NCBI GenBank assembly: GCA_965215215.1
Contig: OZ244043.1
Span: 2,852,001-2,916,000 of the forward strand
Direction: 5' to 3'
DNA: 64,000 bases
Source: CALDTK01 sp965215215
Lineage (GTDB): Bacteria > Bacteroidota > Bacteroidia > Chitinophagales > Saprospiraceae
Shown: positions 34,866-44,085 of the stretch, in pieces
Numbering within the stretch: the first letter of the stretch is position 1
Layout of the letters: each line of letters opens with the position of its first letter
Notes under the pieces: model-generated
What the model was told of the DNA's origin: nothing
The model's input: only the letters and a program-made list of their open reading frames with translations
Database searches by the model: none
Program-made: the position numbers and the translations under genes

Positions 34866-36287
34866 ATGAGTAACCGTTCATCTTCCCTGGCTCCGTCCGG
34901 TTCCGTCGTGGGGGATTACGTCCGTGCCGACCAGGACAGAGCGGTGGAGGTCGCTTACGAAGCGATCAAAACGCTCACGTGGGGGTCGAGCGCCCTGGTC
35001 TGTTTTTCGTTGTGGCACGGGCACCTGCCCGGCGTCGCGCTGGGTACCTGCTACTTAGCCTCCTGCCTACTTGCCTCGACCTTACACCACCTCAACTACT
35101 ACACCGTCGGGCGGCTGTTCATTTACATCGCGTCTACGTCTATTGTCGTGTTCGAAATCGTGCACTACGGACCTCACTCCTGGGCGTTCTTCATTCTGCT
35201 TCCACTGGCGTTCGCCTCGCTCTCCGGGTTTCAGTCGCGCAAACTCCGCTACGGACTGTTTGCGGGCGTCTGCCTACTGGCCGTCGGTTACTTCGTGTTC
35301 GTGGATCGCTTAGAGGCCGGAATTTCGGTAGCGGACCAACGCGTCCACGCTCCGTTCTTCCTCCTGCTCGCCGGTGGGATGACGGCATTCCTGGTCGAAC
35401 AATTTCTGCGCGCCAACCGGAACTTCCGGCTGAGGTCGCAGCGCCTAACCTCCCGTATCCGCGACCGCACGGAGCGACTGGAACGTGACGGCGTGCTGCT
35501 GCGCGAGCAGGCCGAGCGGCTCGAGTGCGCCAACACCGAGCTCGCCCGGCGCGTGGAGCGGGGGATACTCGTCGAGCGGCAGCTGCGCGGCAGTAACGAG
35601 GAGCTCGAGCAGTTCGCCTACGCGGCCAGTCACGATCTCAAAGAGCCGCTGCGGTCCATCTCGAGCTTCGTCCAGCTGATCCGCAGACGCCTCGCCGAGG
35701 AGCAGGACGAGGAGCTCGAGGAGTACTTCAACTTCGTGGTGTCCGGCGCTGGGCGTATGACGCAACTCCTCGACGACCTACTGATCTACAGCCGGATCGG
35801 CCGCACCGAGGAAGTGTTCGAGCGGGTGGCGTTAGCCGACATCGCGACGGTCCTCGGGTACGGACACCGCTCGGCCCTAGCGAAGATCGGGGGTACGCTC
35901 ACCTTCGAGCCCCTGCCCGAGGTCTACGGCAGCCGCAAAGGCATCCGTCGGATCCTGGACCAACTGATCGTGAACGCCGTGCGCTTCCACGACCCGACCC
36001 GACCGCTCGAGGTCCGGGTAAGGGCGAGCGTCGCCTCCGATCGGCAAGCCCGCATCACCGTCAGCGATAACGGTATCGGCATACCGCCGGAGTATCACGA
36101 GCGGGTGTTCCAACTCTTTCAGCGCCTACACGGCCGGGAGGAGTACGAGGGCTCCGGCATCGGGCTCGCGCTGGTCCGCAAGCTCGTCGGTTGTGCGGGG
36201 GGAGAGATCGAGATTTTACCCACCGACGGCAGCGGCACCACCGTGGCCTTCACCCTTCCCACTCAGGCACCGCCGAGCGCGAGCTAA
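34866..36287 (+). CDS. Membrane sensor histidine kinase
   Basis: The 473-residue protein has about six membrane helices (about residues 35-180), a coiled coil (about 185-240), a HisKA domain with the phospho-acceptor His256 in YAASHDLKEPLRSISSF, and a HATPase domain with N box QLIVNAVRF, G1 SDNGIGIPPE and G2 GSGIGLALVRK. The SHDLKEPLR form is that of phytochrome-like kinases. There is no response regulator beside it. A perfect 34-bp palindrome ends 5 bp before the ATG, which leaves no room for a normal ribosome binding site. It is followed 77 bp later by a paralogue. Confidence 0.92.
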   Translation: MSNRSSSLAPSGSVVGDYVRADQDRAVEVAYEAIKTLTWGSSALVCFSLWHGHLPGVALGTCYLASCLLASTLHHLNYYTVGRLFIYIASTSIVVFEIVHYGPHSWAFFILLPLAFASLSGFQSRKLRYGLFAGVCLLAVGYFVFVDRLEAGISVADQRVHAPFFLLLAGGMTAFLVEQFLRANRNFRLRSQRLTSRIRDRTERLERDGVLLREQAERLECANTELARRVERGILVERQLRGSNEELEQFAYAASHDLKEPLRSISSFVQLIRRRLAEEQDEELEEYFNFVVSGAGRMTQLLDDLLIYSRIGRTEEVFERVALADIATVLGYGHRSALAKIGGTLTFEPLPEVYGSRKGIRRILDQLIVNAVRFHDPTRPLEVRVRASVASDRQARITVSDNGIGIPPEYHERVFQLFQRLHGREEYEGSGIGLALVRKLVGCAGGEIEILPTDGSGTTVAFTLPTQAPPSAS

Positions 36288-36364
36288 TACCAGCACTCCC
36301 CTTGTCGAGCGCCAACGCCATACCGCAACCAACTGCCCCCCGGGGGGAGGGAAGGGTCACGCGC

Positions 36365-37717
36365 ATGATCAATGCGTACATCATCGGGCTCTCGGTGTTC
36401 GGGAGCGTCGTACTGGGGGTTACGTCTTATTCGGTCGGCGATAGCCTGCAGGTTGGAGCGAACCTCGCCTTCCTCGTGCTTTACGCGGGACTCTTCACGC
36501 TCAACGTTAGGCGCCAGCGGGGTATCGGTAAGCACGCCACGCTCCTCGTGCTGTTCGTGCACATGAGCTGCGCGGTCTTCCTGTCCGAATACGCCGTACC
36601 GCCGGTTTACTGTTACGTGCCGAGCTTCTTCGCGTGCATGATGATGTACCACCGGCCGCGCGTCCGCTACGCGGTGGCCTTCGTGCACGCCTCGTTCGTG
36701 ATACTCGGTTGGCACTCCGCCGCGCGCGGTACGCAGGAGGTCGATCTGCTGCCCTGGATCGATTTCGCGGTCGTAATGGCGATGCTGGTCGTCTCCGCCG
36801 AATTCGGTATCCGAACCAACCGCCGCTACTGGCTCCGCGATCGGACCATGGGCGACGAACTCGCCGCCCTCGAGCTTTCGCTAAGGCGACAAGCTGAGCA
36901 GGTGCGTGCCCAAACGATCGAACTCGAACGTACCAAAGCCGAGCTCGCCGCCCGCGACGCCGAGAATGCACGCCGGATCGACAAGCTCCGAGCCCTCAAC
37001 GAGGAGCGAGCCAGTTTGGCCAGCGCCGCGAGCAGCGACCTGAAAGAACCGCTCCGCAACATGGGCTCCTTCGTGCAACTCATCGGTCGCCGCCTCGATA
37101 AGCTCGGTCTGGCCGACGACGTGAGGGAGTACCTCGGCTTCGTGACCGACGGCACCACGCGCATGAATACCATGGTGGACGACCTGCTCCACTACAGCGA
37201 TCACCAGGGCGAGCGAACGGCGACGACCGTCGACACGGGTGTGGCGCTCGCGGGCATTCGCGCGGGTCTACGCGACCTACTCGAACGCGAGGGGGCTACA
37301 CTCGGCGTCGCCGATGACCTGCCTACGATCAAGGGGCAGCCCACGCAGATCACCCAACTTTTCCAAAACCTGATCTCGAACGGCATCAAATTTCGCCGCC
37401 CGGGTGAGGCGCCGCACTGCGAGGTCGGTTGGGCGGCCGTGGACGGCGCCACCGAGTTCTTCGTGCGCGACAATGGCATCGGTATCGCGCCGGAGCGACT
37501 CGGTGACGTGTTCGGGCTCTTCACGCGGCTCCACGAACGCGGCAGCTACGAGGGCACCGGCATCGGCCTCGCGCTCTGTCGGCGTATCGTGCTCGCGGCC
37601 GGCGGCGACATCTGGGCCGAGAGCGAGGGCGAGGGTCGCGGCACAACGTTCCGGTTTACTTGGCCACTCGCCCTCGTCGACGCGCGCGCCCACCTCGCCG
37701 AGGGCGCTCGTACCTAG
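36365..37717 (+). CDS. Histidine-kinase-like protein lacking the phospho-acceptor His
   Basis: The 450-residue product is a paralogue of the gene just upstream, with the same order: membrane helices (about 1-140), coiled coil (about 165-215), HisKA-like and HATPase domains. At the phospho-acceptor position it reads SAASSDLKEPLRNMGSF, with Ser224 (AGC) in place of His. The ATP-binding domain looks intact: LISNGIKFRRP, RDNGIGIAPERLG and GTGIGLALCRR. It therefore may bind ATP but cannot autophosphorylate in the usual way; a regulatory partner of the upstream kinase is a fair inference. The ATG at 36365 was chosen over upstream frame-open sequence because membrane character begins there; a purine-rich GGGAGGGAAGG precedes it. 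Confidence 0.85.
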   Translation: MINAYIIGLSVFGSVVLGVTSYSVGDSLQVGANLAFLVLYAGLFTLNVRRQRGIGKHATLLVLFVHMSCAVFLSEYAVPPVYCYVPSFFACMMMYHRPRVRYAVAFVHASFVILGWHSAARGTQEVDLLPWIDFAVVMAMLVVSAEFGIRTNRRYWLRDRTMGDELAALELSLRRQAEQVRAQTIELERTKAELAARDAENARRIDKLRALNEERASLASAASSDLKEPLRNMGSFVQLIGRRLDKLGLADDVREYLGFVTDGTTRMNTMVDDLLHYSDHQGERTATTVDTGVALAGIRAGLRDLLEREGATLGVADDLPTIKGQPTQITQLFQNLISNGIKFRRPGEAPHCEVGWAAVDGATEFFVRDNGIGIAPERLGDVFGLFTRLHERGSYEGTGIGLALCRRIVLAAGGDIWAESEGEGRGTTFRFTWPLALVDARAHLAEGART

Positions 37718-37765
37718 TCGGTACCCTCGAGCGTATGAGTCCGGGAATCGCGTACTTGCCCGTCC

Positions 37766-39250
37766 ATGCCTCCCGAACACTACGGTATCCTCTCCCTCGC
37801 GCCGCCCATCCTGGCCGTGGTGCTCGCCATCGCCACCCGCCAGGTGTACATCTCCTTGCTGGTCGGCATTATCGCCGGGCAGATCGTGATCGGCGGCGAC
37901 ATCGTCGAAGTGTTCCTCGCTACGCTCGGGCGCTTCGTGGACGTGTTCGCCGACGCCGGCAACACGCGCACCATTCTGTTTTGCACGCTGGTGGGGGCGC
38001 TCATCGTGCTCATGCAGCGCTCCGGCGGGGTGGCCGGTTTCATCGAGGCGGTACAGCGCGCTGTGGCAAAACGCAGCGCGCGGGGCGCGAATCGCCAGGT
38101 CCAGTTGCTCGCCTACCTCACGGGGGTACTGGTGTTCGTGGAGTCGAGCATCTCGGTGCTGACGGTCGGGACGCTCTTCCGGCCGCTGTTCGACGAGATG
38201 CGGATCTCGCGGGAGAAGCTCGCGTACATCGCCGATTCGAGCTCGGCGCCCGTTTGTATCCTGTTGCCGCTCAACGCCTGGGGGGCATTCGTGATGGGGC
38301 TCGTGGCGCAGGAGGGGGTCGACAATCCGCTCGGGATGTTCCTCAGCTCGATGCCGTACAACTTCTACCCGCTCATCGCGCTGGCGACGGTGCCGACGGT
38401 CATCTACTTCGGCTTGGACTACGCCGGGATGCTGCGCGCCGAGCGACGGGTAACCGGTGGGGGGCCGGTGCTCTCACCGGGTGGGGTAGCGATGACCTCC
38501 ACCGAGCTCACCGAGACACCCCCCGAGCCCGGCACACCGCTGCGGGCTTGGAACATGCTCTTGCCCATCGTGACGATGGTGCTGCTCATGCCCACGTTCC
38601 TCGCCTACACCGGGTGGGAGAGCGGCGTCGAGCGAATGGGGGCCGACGCCGACTTCTGGTCGGTCTTCGGTTCGGCCATCGGGCAGGGGAGTGGTTCGAC
38701 CAGCGTGCTCTGCGCGGTGACGGGGGCGCTGTTGGTCAGTGTCACCGCTTACAAAGCGCAGGGCATCCTGGGCGTCCGCGAGATGGCGGATCTATCGCTC
38801 AAGGGACTCTCGGCGATGCTCCCGCTGGCCCTGCTCATGATGTTCGCCTTTGCGATCAGCGCGCTCTCCAAAGAGCTCGGCACGGGCCTGTTCGTGGGTG
38901 AGTTGGCGAGCGATTACGTCGGTGGGTGGGCCGCGCCGGCGCTCATCTTTTGCATCAGCGGCTTCATCGCCTTCAGCACCGGCACCAGTTGGGGCACCTT
39001 CGCGATCATGGTGCCCATCGCGCTGCCGGTAGCCGCGGCGCTCGGACTCGATCCGGCGGTCGGGTTGGCGGCGGCCCTGGGCGGGGGCGTGTTCGGCGAC
39101 CACTGTTCGCCGATCTCGGACACGACCATCCTAGCGAGCATGGCCGCCGCCACCGATCACATCGACCACGTGCGCACGCAATTGCCCTACGCCCTGGTGG
39201 GGGGTACCCTGGCCGTGCTCGGCTACTTGACGATGGGTATTTTAGGGTAA
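37766..39250 (+). CDS. nhaC: NhaC family sodium/proton antiporter
   Basis: A 494-residue inner-membrane protein with about eleven hydrophobic helices. Family marks include VFVESSISVLTVGTLFRPLFDE, DSSSAPVCILLPLNAWGAF, STGTSWGTFAIMVPIALP and GGGVFGDHCSPISDTTILAS, the last containing the acidic and polar residues of the ion path. A soluble loop of about 60 residues lies in the middle (MTSTELTETPPEPGTP). NhaC proteins exchange sodium (or amino acids) for protons. It lies 48 bp after the kinase-like gene, perhaps cotranscribed. It is the only complete sodium antiporter in the window; an NhaD fragment lies at 5442-5867. Confidence 0.9.
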   Translation: MPPEHYGILSLAPPILAVVLAIATRQVYISLLVGIIAGQIVIGGDIVEVFLATLGRFVDVFADAGNTRTILFCTLVGALIVLMQRSGGVAGFIEAVQRAVAKRSARGANRQVQLLAYLTGVLVFVESSISVLTVGTLFRPLFDEMRISREKLAYIADSSSAPVCILLPLNAWGAFVMGLVAQEGVDNPLGMFLSSMPYNFYPLIALATVPTVIYFGLDYAGMLRAERRVTGGGPVLSPGGVAMTSTELTETPPEPGTPLRAWNMLLPIVTMVLLMPTFLAYTGWESGVERMGADADFWSVFGSAIGQGSGSTSVLCAVTGALLVSVTAYKAQGILGVREMADLSLKGLSAMLPLALLMMFAFAISALSKELGTGLFVGELASDYVGGWAAPALIFCISGFIAFSTGTSWGTFAIMVPIALPVAAALGLDPAVGLAAALGGGVFGDHCSPISDTTILASMAAATDHIDHVRTQLPYALVGGTLAVLGYLTMGILG

Positions 39251-39254
39251 GGTG

Positions 39255-39268
39255 TTTTAGCGAAAGCG
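39255..39268 (+). repeat. Dispersed 14-mer GTTTTNGCGNAAGC
   Basis: Perfect copy between nhaC and rnr. Confidence 0.85.
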
Positions 39269-39324
39269 GACCTATTTAAACAAATCGCACCTTCACGGCA
39301 AGTCCCGCGTTAGGTCAATCTAAT

Positions 39325-41814
39325 ATGAGTGATAAGAAGCGCCGCAAGCGAGGCGGAAACAAAGCGGGCGATAAGCTCACGACGAAGCAGCTCCAGAAAT
39401 CCATTCTCCAGCTTTTCCAGCAAAACCCGGATCGCCGCTTCACGCCGAAGCAGATCATCGTCGAGCTCGATCTCAAGAACAACAAAGATGCCGTCCGCTA
39501 CGCGATCGAGCAGCTGCAGGCGAACGGTAGCCTGAAGCCGGTACAGGCCTTCCGCCTGAAGGACGGCGCGACCAGCCGCCCGCCCCGGGCGGAGCGCGAG
39601 GTAACCAAAGCCCGCAAGGAGGAGAAGCCGGGCCCGAAGAAGTACCCGGAGAAGAAGGAGCGGGTAAAGCACGTTCGTGCGGGGCGGGCCGACGACGAGG
39701 AGGTGAGCGGTCGCGTGGACCTCTCGCGTTCCGGCTCCGGGTACCTCGTGGTCGAAGGTCGCGAACAGGACATCTTCATTACCGCGCGCAACCTGCACGG
39801 CGCCATGAACGGCGACACCGTAACGGCCCGCTTCTGGACGCCCCGCGGGCGCAACAAGCCCGAAGGCGAGGTGCTCGAAGTGACGGCTCGCAAAACGGAG
39901 CACTTCATGGGTACCTACCGCGAGGGTGGGAAGTACGGCGTGGTGATCCCGGACCGCGTGGAGTACCAGTTCGACATCGCCGTGTTCCCGGACGACGCCG
40001 ACGCGGCCGAGGACGGTGACAAGGTGGTGGTCGAGGTGTACGATTGGCCCGATCGGCCCGGCCGCAATCCGCGTGGGCGCGTCACGCAGGTCCTCGGCGC
40101 CCTCGGTTCGACGGACATCGAGATGAAGGGTATCCTCGTGAACCAAGGTTTCGAGCTGAAGCACTCGCCGGAGGCGATCGCCGAGTCCGAGGCCATCTCC
40201 GAGACCATCTCGCCCGCCGAAATCCACGCCCGCCTCGACCTGCGCGACGTGACGACCCTGACCATCGACCCCGTCGACGCGAAGGACTTCGACGACGCCA
40301 TCTCCTACCGACGCCTCGAGAACGGGCGCCTCGAGATCGGCGTCCACATCGCCGACGTGAGTCACTACGTGCGCCCGAACACCGCGCTCGACCGGGAGGC
40401 CTCGAAGAGTACGACCAGCGTCTACCTCGTGGACCGCGTGCTCCCCATGCTCCCCGAGCGCCTCTCCAACGGCGTTTGCTCCCTGCGGCCGCACGAGGAC
40501 AAGTGCACGTTTTCGGCCATGTTCGAGTTCGACAGCCGCGACATCATCCGCCGCACCTACTTCGCCAAAACGCTCACGCACTCCGACCGGCGCTTCACCT
40601 ACGGGGACGCGCAAGACCTCATCGAGGGCGGTGAGCACGAGCTCGGCGACGTAATCCGCGACCTCAACCGCATCGCCGGTAAGCTGCGGCAGCGCCGCTT
40701 CCGCAACGGCTCGATCGACTTCGACTCCGAAGAGGTCCGCTTCAAGCTCGATGCCGACGGCAACCCCGTCGACGCCTACGTGAAAGCCCGCCGCGCCTCG
40801 AACATGCTGGTGGAGGATTTCATGCTGCTCGCCAACCGGAGCGTGGCCACCTTCATCGCCGAGAAGGGCAGGGACCGCGAGATCCCGCTGCCGTACCGCG
40901 TGCACGACGAACCCGATCCGGAGAAGATGGCCAACCTCGCTACGTTCGCCGCTAAGTTCGGGATCGAGCTCAAACTCGACTCGCCGGGCGCCATCGCGAA
41001 GAGCTACAACAAGCTCACGAAACTAGCCGCGGAAAAGCCCGAACTCGCGGTGTTGAGTCCGCTCGCCATCCGCACGATGGCCAAAGCGGAGTACACGACC
41101 GATAACATCGGACACTACGGCCTCGCCTTCGAGAACTACGCCCACTTCACGAGTCCGATCCGCCGCTACGCCGACGTGCTCACCCACCGCGTACTCGAGC
41201 GCAACCTCAACGGCGCCGAGTACCGCATGGATAAGGAGGCCCTCGAGGCCGAGTGCAAACACATTTCGGTGATGGAGCGCGCCGCGGTGAAGGCCGAGCG
41301 CGAGAGCACGAGCTACTTCCAGGTGCTCTACCTCAAGGACCACATCGGCGAGGAGTTCGAGGGCAAGGTCAACGGCGTGATCGACCGCGGCGTGTTCGTA
41401 CAACTCGACGACAACTACTGCGAGGGCATGGTCCCCTTCGAGCACATGGAGGAGCGTTTCGAGCTCGGCGCCGACCGCCTCGTGGCCACCGGCAAGCGTA
41501 CCGGTCGGAAGCTACAGATGGGTACCGGGGTGCGCGTACGCATCGTGAGCGCCGAACCGGCTACCCGCCGCATCGAGATGCAGCTCGTCAATATCGGTGG
41601 TGGACAGACTGTAGACGGGCGATCCGAACCCAACCCCAAGTCGCGCGGGTCTGCGAGCGCCGGCGGCAGGGACGATCGCCGGAGCCGCGGGAACGGACGC
41701 CGACACAGCACGAGTAAAGCGGCCGCGGCGGCCGAGGCGATCGAGTCTCCCTCGAACGGGCGGACCAAATCGACACGCGGGGCCGGCCGGCGCAGGGCGC
41801 GTAAGAAATCCTGA
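39325..41814 (+). CDS. rnr: Ribonuclease R
   Basis: A 829-residue 3'-5' exoribonuclease. In order: Lys-rich head, winged-helix-like region (about 20-80), cold-shock domains (about 120-240), the RNB catalytic domain with TIDPVDAKDFDDAISY (metal-binding Asp residues), DVLTHRVL and HFTSPIRRYADV, and an S1 domain (FEGKVNGVIDRGVFVQL), ending in a basic low-complexity tail. RNase R degrades structured RNA and helps with rRNA and mRNA turnover. The 74-bp upstream gap holds one perfect 14-mer motif (39255-39268). A strong hairpin follows the stop. Confidence 0.96.
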   Translation: MSDKKRRKRGGNKAGDKLTTKQLQKSILQLFQQNPDRRFTPKQIIVELDLKNNKDAVRYAIEQLQANGSLKPVQAFRLKDGATSRPPRAEREVTKARKEEKPGPKKYPEKKERVKHVRAGRADDEEVSGRVDLSRSGSGYLVVEGREQDIFITARNLHGAMNGDTVTARFWTPRGRNKPEGEVLEVTARKTEHFMGTYREGGKYGVVIPDRVEYQFDIAVFPDDADAAEDGDKVVVEVYDWPDRPGRNPRGRVTQVLGALGSTDIEMKGILVNQGFELKHSPEAIAESEAISETISPAEIHARLDLRDVTTLTIDPVDAKDFDDAISYRRLENGRLEIGVHIADVSHYVRPNTALDREASKSTTSVYLVDRVLPMLPERLSNGVCSLRPHEDKCTFSAMFEFDSRDIIRRTYFAKTLTHSDRRFTYGDAQDLIEGGEHELGDVIRDLNRIAGKLRQRRFRNGSIDFDSEEVRFKLDADGNPVDAYVKARRASNMLVEDFMLLANRSVATFIAEKGRDREIPLPYRVHDEPDPEKMANLATFAAKFGIELKLDSPGAIAKSYNKLTKLAAEKPELAVLSPLAIRTMAKAEYTTDNIGHYGLAFENYAHFTSPIRRYADVLTHRVLERNLNGAEYRMDKEALEAECKHISVMERAAVKAERESTSYFQVLYLKDHIGEEFEGKVNGVIDRGVFVQLDDNYCEGMVPFEHMEERFELGADRLVATGKRTGRKLQMGTGVRVRIVSAEPATRRIEMQLVNIGGGQTVDGRSEPNPKSRGSASAGGRDDRRSRGNGRRHSTSKAAAAAEAIESPSNGRTKSTRGAGRRRARKKS

Positions 41815-41855
41815 GCGACGCACCGACCGTCGGACGGGCGGTTGGTGCGTCGCTC
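41813..41855. terminator. Bidirectional hairpin between rnr and the toxin gene
   Basis: GAGCGACGCACC and GGTGCGTCGCTC form a 12-bp stem, extended by a few more pairs after one mismatch, starting on the last bases of the rnr stop codon. It lies between two convergent genes. There is no T-run on either side, so this is a terminator-like or mRNA-stabilising hairpin rather than a standard intrinsic terminator. Confidence 0.6.
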
Positions 41856-41865
41856 CCGCCGGGGG

Positions 41866-42165
41866 TCATCTCCAGAGCGACCGGTCGAAAGCGTGGATCA
41901 CGATGCTGCGCCGCCCCTCGTCGATCGAGTACACGATCCGGTAGTCGAGCGCGAAGAACTGCCGGTACTTGTGCCGCCCCGTATTCGCCGCGTGAAACCG
42001 CTCGTAGCGCTCCGGGAACCGCGCCACGGAGTTTACCTTTTCGCGTAGCTCCTGAGCGACCCTGCGCGCCTGCAGTGGCGACTCCTGCTGCGCCACCGTT
42101 TTCACAACGCGCTGGAAATTGGCCTGCGCCTCCGGCGTCAGTAGGATGCCTAGGACACTACTCAT
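41866..42165 (-). CDS. RelE/ParE-type toxin
   Basis: The 99-residue product has the RelE/ParE fold pattern: LTPEAQANFQRVVKTVA helix, AQELREKVNSVARFPERYERF and the strand end RQFFALDYRIVYSIDEGRRSIVIHAFD. Such toxins cleave mRNA at the ribosome or poison gyrase; which one cannot be read here. Its start overlaps the end of the antitoxin gene by 4 bp (ATGA), the standard coupling with the antitoxin first. The gene ends against a hairpin shared with rnr. Confidence 0.85.
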   Translation of the reverse strand: MSSVLGILLTPEAQANFQRVVKTVAQQESPLQARRVAQELREKVNSVARFPERYERFHAANTGRHKYRQFFALDYRIVYSIDEGRRSIVIHAFDRSLWR

Positions 42166-42536
42166 ACGTCTATGCCCAAGGTTTGCATCGCCGCGATGTA
42201 GGTCTCCTCCATCGAGCGCAGCGAGCCGGTTTTGATCGAGCGCTCGTAGTCCATCTCCCAGCGGCCGAGGGTCTCGTTCATGTACTCCGGCTCGCCGTCG
42301 ATGGTGTAGCCGATGATCCGGTCCTCGCTCTGGGGCGCGGTGGGCGTGGCCTGCGTCACCGCCGTCGTGGGTGCCGCGGGCGGTTCCGGCTCCTCGATCA
42401 CGGCGACGAGCTCGGTCTCGGGAGGCACCGGCCCGCTAGCTTTCGCCAACCGAGCCGCGAACTCTTGCAGCAGCTCCGTGTCGTCACACCGGACGACCTC
42501 CGCCACGATGGCGGCTTTTAACTCCTCCAAGCTCAT
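42162..42536 (-). CDS. Antitoxin partner of the RelE/ParE-type toxin
   Basis: The 124-residue acidic protein precedes the toxin gene with a 4-bp overlap. It opens with a short helical unit (LEELKAAIVAEVVRCDDTELLQEFAARL) seen in many Bacteroidota antitoxins, has a Pro/Ala/Thr-rich linker (about 45-70), and ends in a segment (GYTIDGEPEYMNETLGRWE, then MEETYIAAMQTLGIDV) that presumably wraps the toxin. It lacks a clear ribbon-helix-helix or HTH, so DNA-binding autoregulation is uncertain. The ATG is 4 nt after TAACTTTC, with a TTG exactly 19 nt further upstream, the best promoter-like match in the window. Confidence 0.75.
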   Translation of the reverse strand: MSLEELKAAIVAEVVRCDDTELLQEFAARLAKASGPVPPETELVAVIEEPEPPAAPTTAVTQATPTAPQSEDRIIGYTIDGEPEYMNETLGRWEMDYERSIKTGSLRSMEETYIAAMQTLGIDV

Positions 42537-42540
42537 GCGC

Positions 42541-42548
42541 GAAAGTTA
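42541..42548 (-). promoter_or_regulatory. Putative promoter -7 element of the toxin-antitoxin pair
   Basis: On the - strand TAACTTTC ends 4 nt before the antitoxin ATG, and a TTG lies exactly 19 nt upstream of it, the known -33/-7 spacing in Bacteroidota. Confidence 0.6.
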
Positions 42549-42585
42549 GAACCTTCGCGGTAGCCGGCAATCAAGTTCGCGAATC

Positions 42586-42593
42586 TAGCTTTG
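42586..42593 (+). promoter_or_regulatory. Putative -7 element of the ATP-grasp operon
   Basis: TAGCTTTG matches TAnnTTTG exactly, 25 nt before the ATG at 42619. It is divergent from the antitoxin promoter within 82 bp. Confidence 0.5.
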
Positions 42594-42618
42594 CGCCGTA
42601 CCCTAGCCAACGACCCGA

Positions 42619-44085
42619 ATGCCTCACCACGCACGCCTCATCGCACCCGGCTGCTTCGAACCCGAGGCGCACTGGTACCCCAAGGCGCTCAACGCCACCA
42701 TCCACCCGATGGTCAACTTCTTCCTCAACCTCGAGGAAGACCGCATCGTGTCGCGCTATTGCCACCTCAATCCGACCGTCGACGCCGGGCGCCTGCTCGG
42801 GGTGCTGCGTACGCCCTGCAAGCACTTCCGGTGGGCCGGAGCTGACCTGATCAACGTAACCACCGCCGGCGGCAAGCGGCAAATGGTCGTAATCGAGAAC
42901 AACTCGTGCCCCTCCGGTCAGAAGTCGATGCCGCTGGCCAACGACCACCAGGAGCAGGGCGGCTACCGACTCCTCATGGAGCGAACCGTAGCGCCCTACC
43001 TGCGCACCAACCGCAACGTGCGCGAGGGAGGTGTCGCGGTGCTCTACGACAAGAACGCGATGGAGGCCTCCGGCTACGCCGCCGCCCTCGCCGATGCGCT
43101 CGGGGAATCCGTGTACTACGCTCCGTTCTACGAGGACGACGAGGATCCGCCCGCCCGCTGGACGAGCGAAGGGGTCCTCGAAGTCCGCGACGAACGAGGC
43201 GAGTGGCTGCCCGTGCGCGGCCTGTTCCGCTACCTCACGCAGCGCCCCTGGTCGCGCCTCCCCCTGCAAACCAAAACCAAAGTCGTCAACCCCATCGTGG
43301 CCTGCCTCGCCGGCGGGCGCAACAAGATGGTGGCGGCGAAGGCTTACGACTTCTACAACGGCGACCTCTCCGGCTCCGGCCTGCGTATCCGTACGCCGGA
43401 AACCATCCGCGACGTCACCAAGGAGGAGATCCCCCTCTGGGTCAGCCGACTGGGTGGACACGCCGTGGTCAAGGTGCCTTACTCCAACGCCGGGCAGGGC
43501 GTGTATACCATCGTGAGCCCCGAGGAGCTCGAGGCGTTTATGGCGCGCGACTACCCCTACGGCCGCTTCATCGTGCAGAGCCTCATCGGCAACTACCGCT
43601 GGTCGAGCACCACGAGCACCGGCAAATACTACCACGTCGGCACCATCCCCAACCAGAAGGGCAAAACCTTCGTGTCCGACATCCGCGTCATGGTCTCGAG
43701 CACCACCGAGGGCATCCGCCCCATCTGCGTGTACGGCCGCCGTTCGGCCAAACCACTCGCCGATCACCTCGTGGAAGGCGTCAACTCCTGGGAGATGCTC
43801 GGCACCAACCTTTCCTTCCGGCGCGAGGACGGCGGGTGGGATACCGACTCCAACCGCCTCCTGCTCATGGACCGGCGCGATTTCAACCGCCTCGGCCTCG
43901 GCCTCGACGACCTCATCGAGGCCTACATCCAAACCGTGCTGTCGACCCTGGCCATCGACAGCCTGTGCCAACAGCTTTACACCAAGCAGGGCCGGTTTCG
44001 CACCCGCCTGTTCCGCAGCCTCAACGACGACCCTACGCTCATCGACGAGATCATGCCCGTGCCCAGCAAACCGGTCGAGGCGTGA
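42619..44085 (+). CDS. ATP-grasp-fold protein, first gene of a ligase operon
   Basis: A 488-residue protein I cannot assign to a named family. It contains ATP-grasp-like elements: GGHAVVKVPYSNAGQGVYTIV (phosphate-binding loop, about residues 285-305), GRFIVQSLIGN and FVSDIRVMVSS, and a front half with VIENNSCPSGQKSMPLANDH. Soluble, with no signal peptide. The next gene, a glutathione-synthetase-like ATP-grasp protein, overlaps by 4 bp (GTGA), and an AstE-like hydrolase follows. The order suggests two ligations and one cleavage of an amide-linked compound or peptide tag. A -7-like TAGCTTTG lies 25 nt before the ATG. Confidence 0.72.
   Translation: MPHHARLIAPGCFEPEAHWYPKALNATIHPMVNFFLNLEEDRIVSRYCHLNPTVDAGRLLGVLRTPCKHFRWAGADLINVTTAGGKRQMVVIENNSCPSGQKSMPLANDHQEQGGYRLLMERTVAPYLRTNRNVREGGVAVLYDKNAMEASGYAAALADALGESVYYAPFYEDDEDPPARWTSEGVLEVRDERGEWLPVRGLFRYLTQRPWSRLPLQTKTKVVNPIVACLAGGRNKMVAAKAYDFYNGDLSGSGLRIRTPETIRDVTKEEIPLWVSRLGGHAVVKVPYSNAGQGVYTIVSPEELEAFMARDYPYGRFIVQSLIGNYRWSSTTSTGKYYHVGTIPNQKGKTFVSDIRVMVSSTTEGIRPICVYGRRSAKPLADHLVEGVNSWEMLGTNLSFRREDGGWDTDSNRLLLMDRRDFNRLGLGLDDLIEAYIQTVLSTLAIDSLCQQLYTKQGRFRTRLFRSLNDDPTLIDEIMPVPSKPVEA

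Noticed and set aside
39310..40905. Long - strand open frame of 531 codons opposite rnr
   Set aside because: It mirrors the real RNase R gene; its residues are rich in Val/Glu/His shadow patterns and match no family. Similar long antisense frames lie opposite PBP1A, galE, the phosphosugar mutase, the M43 protease and ddl.
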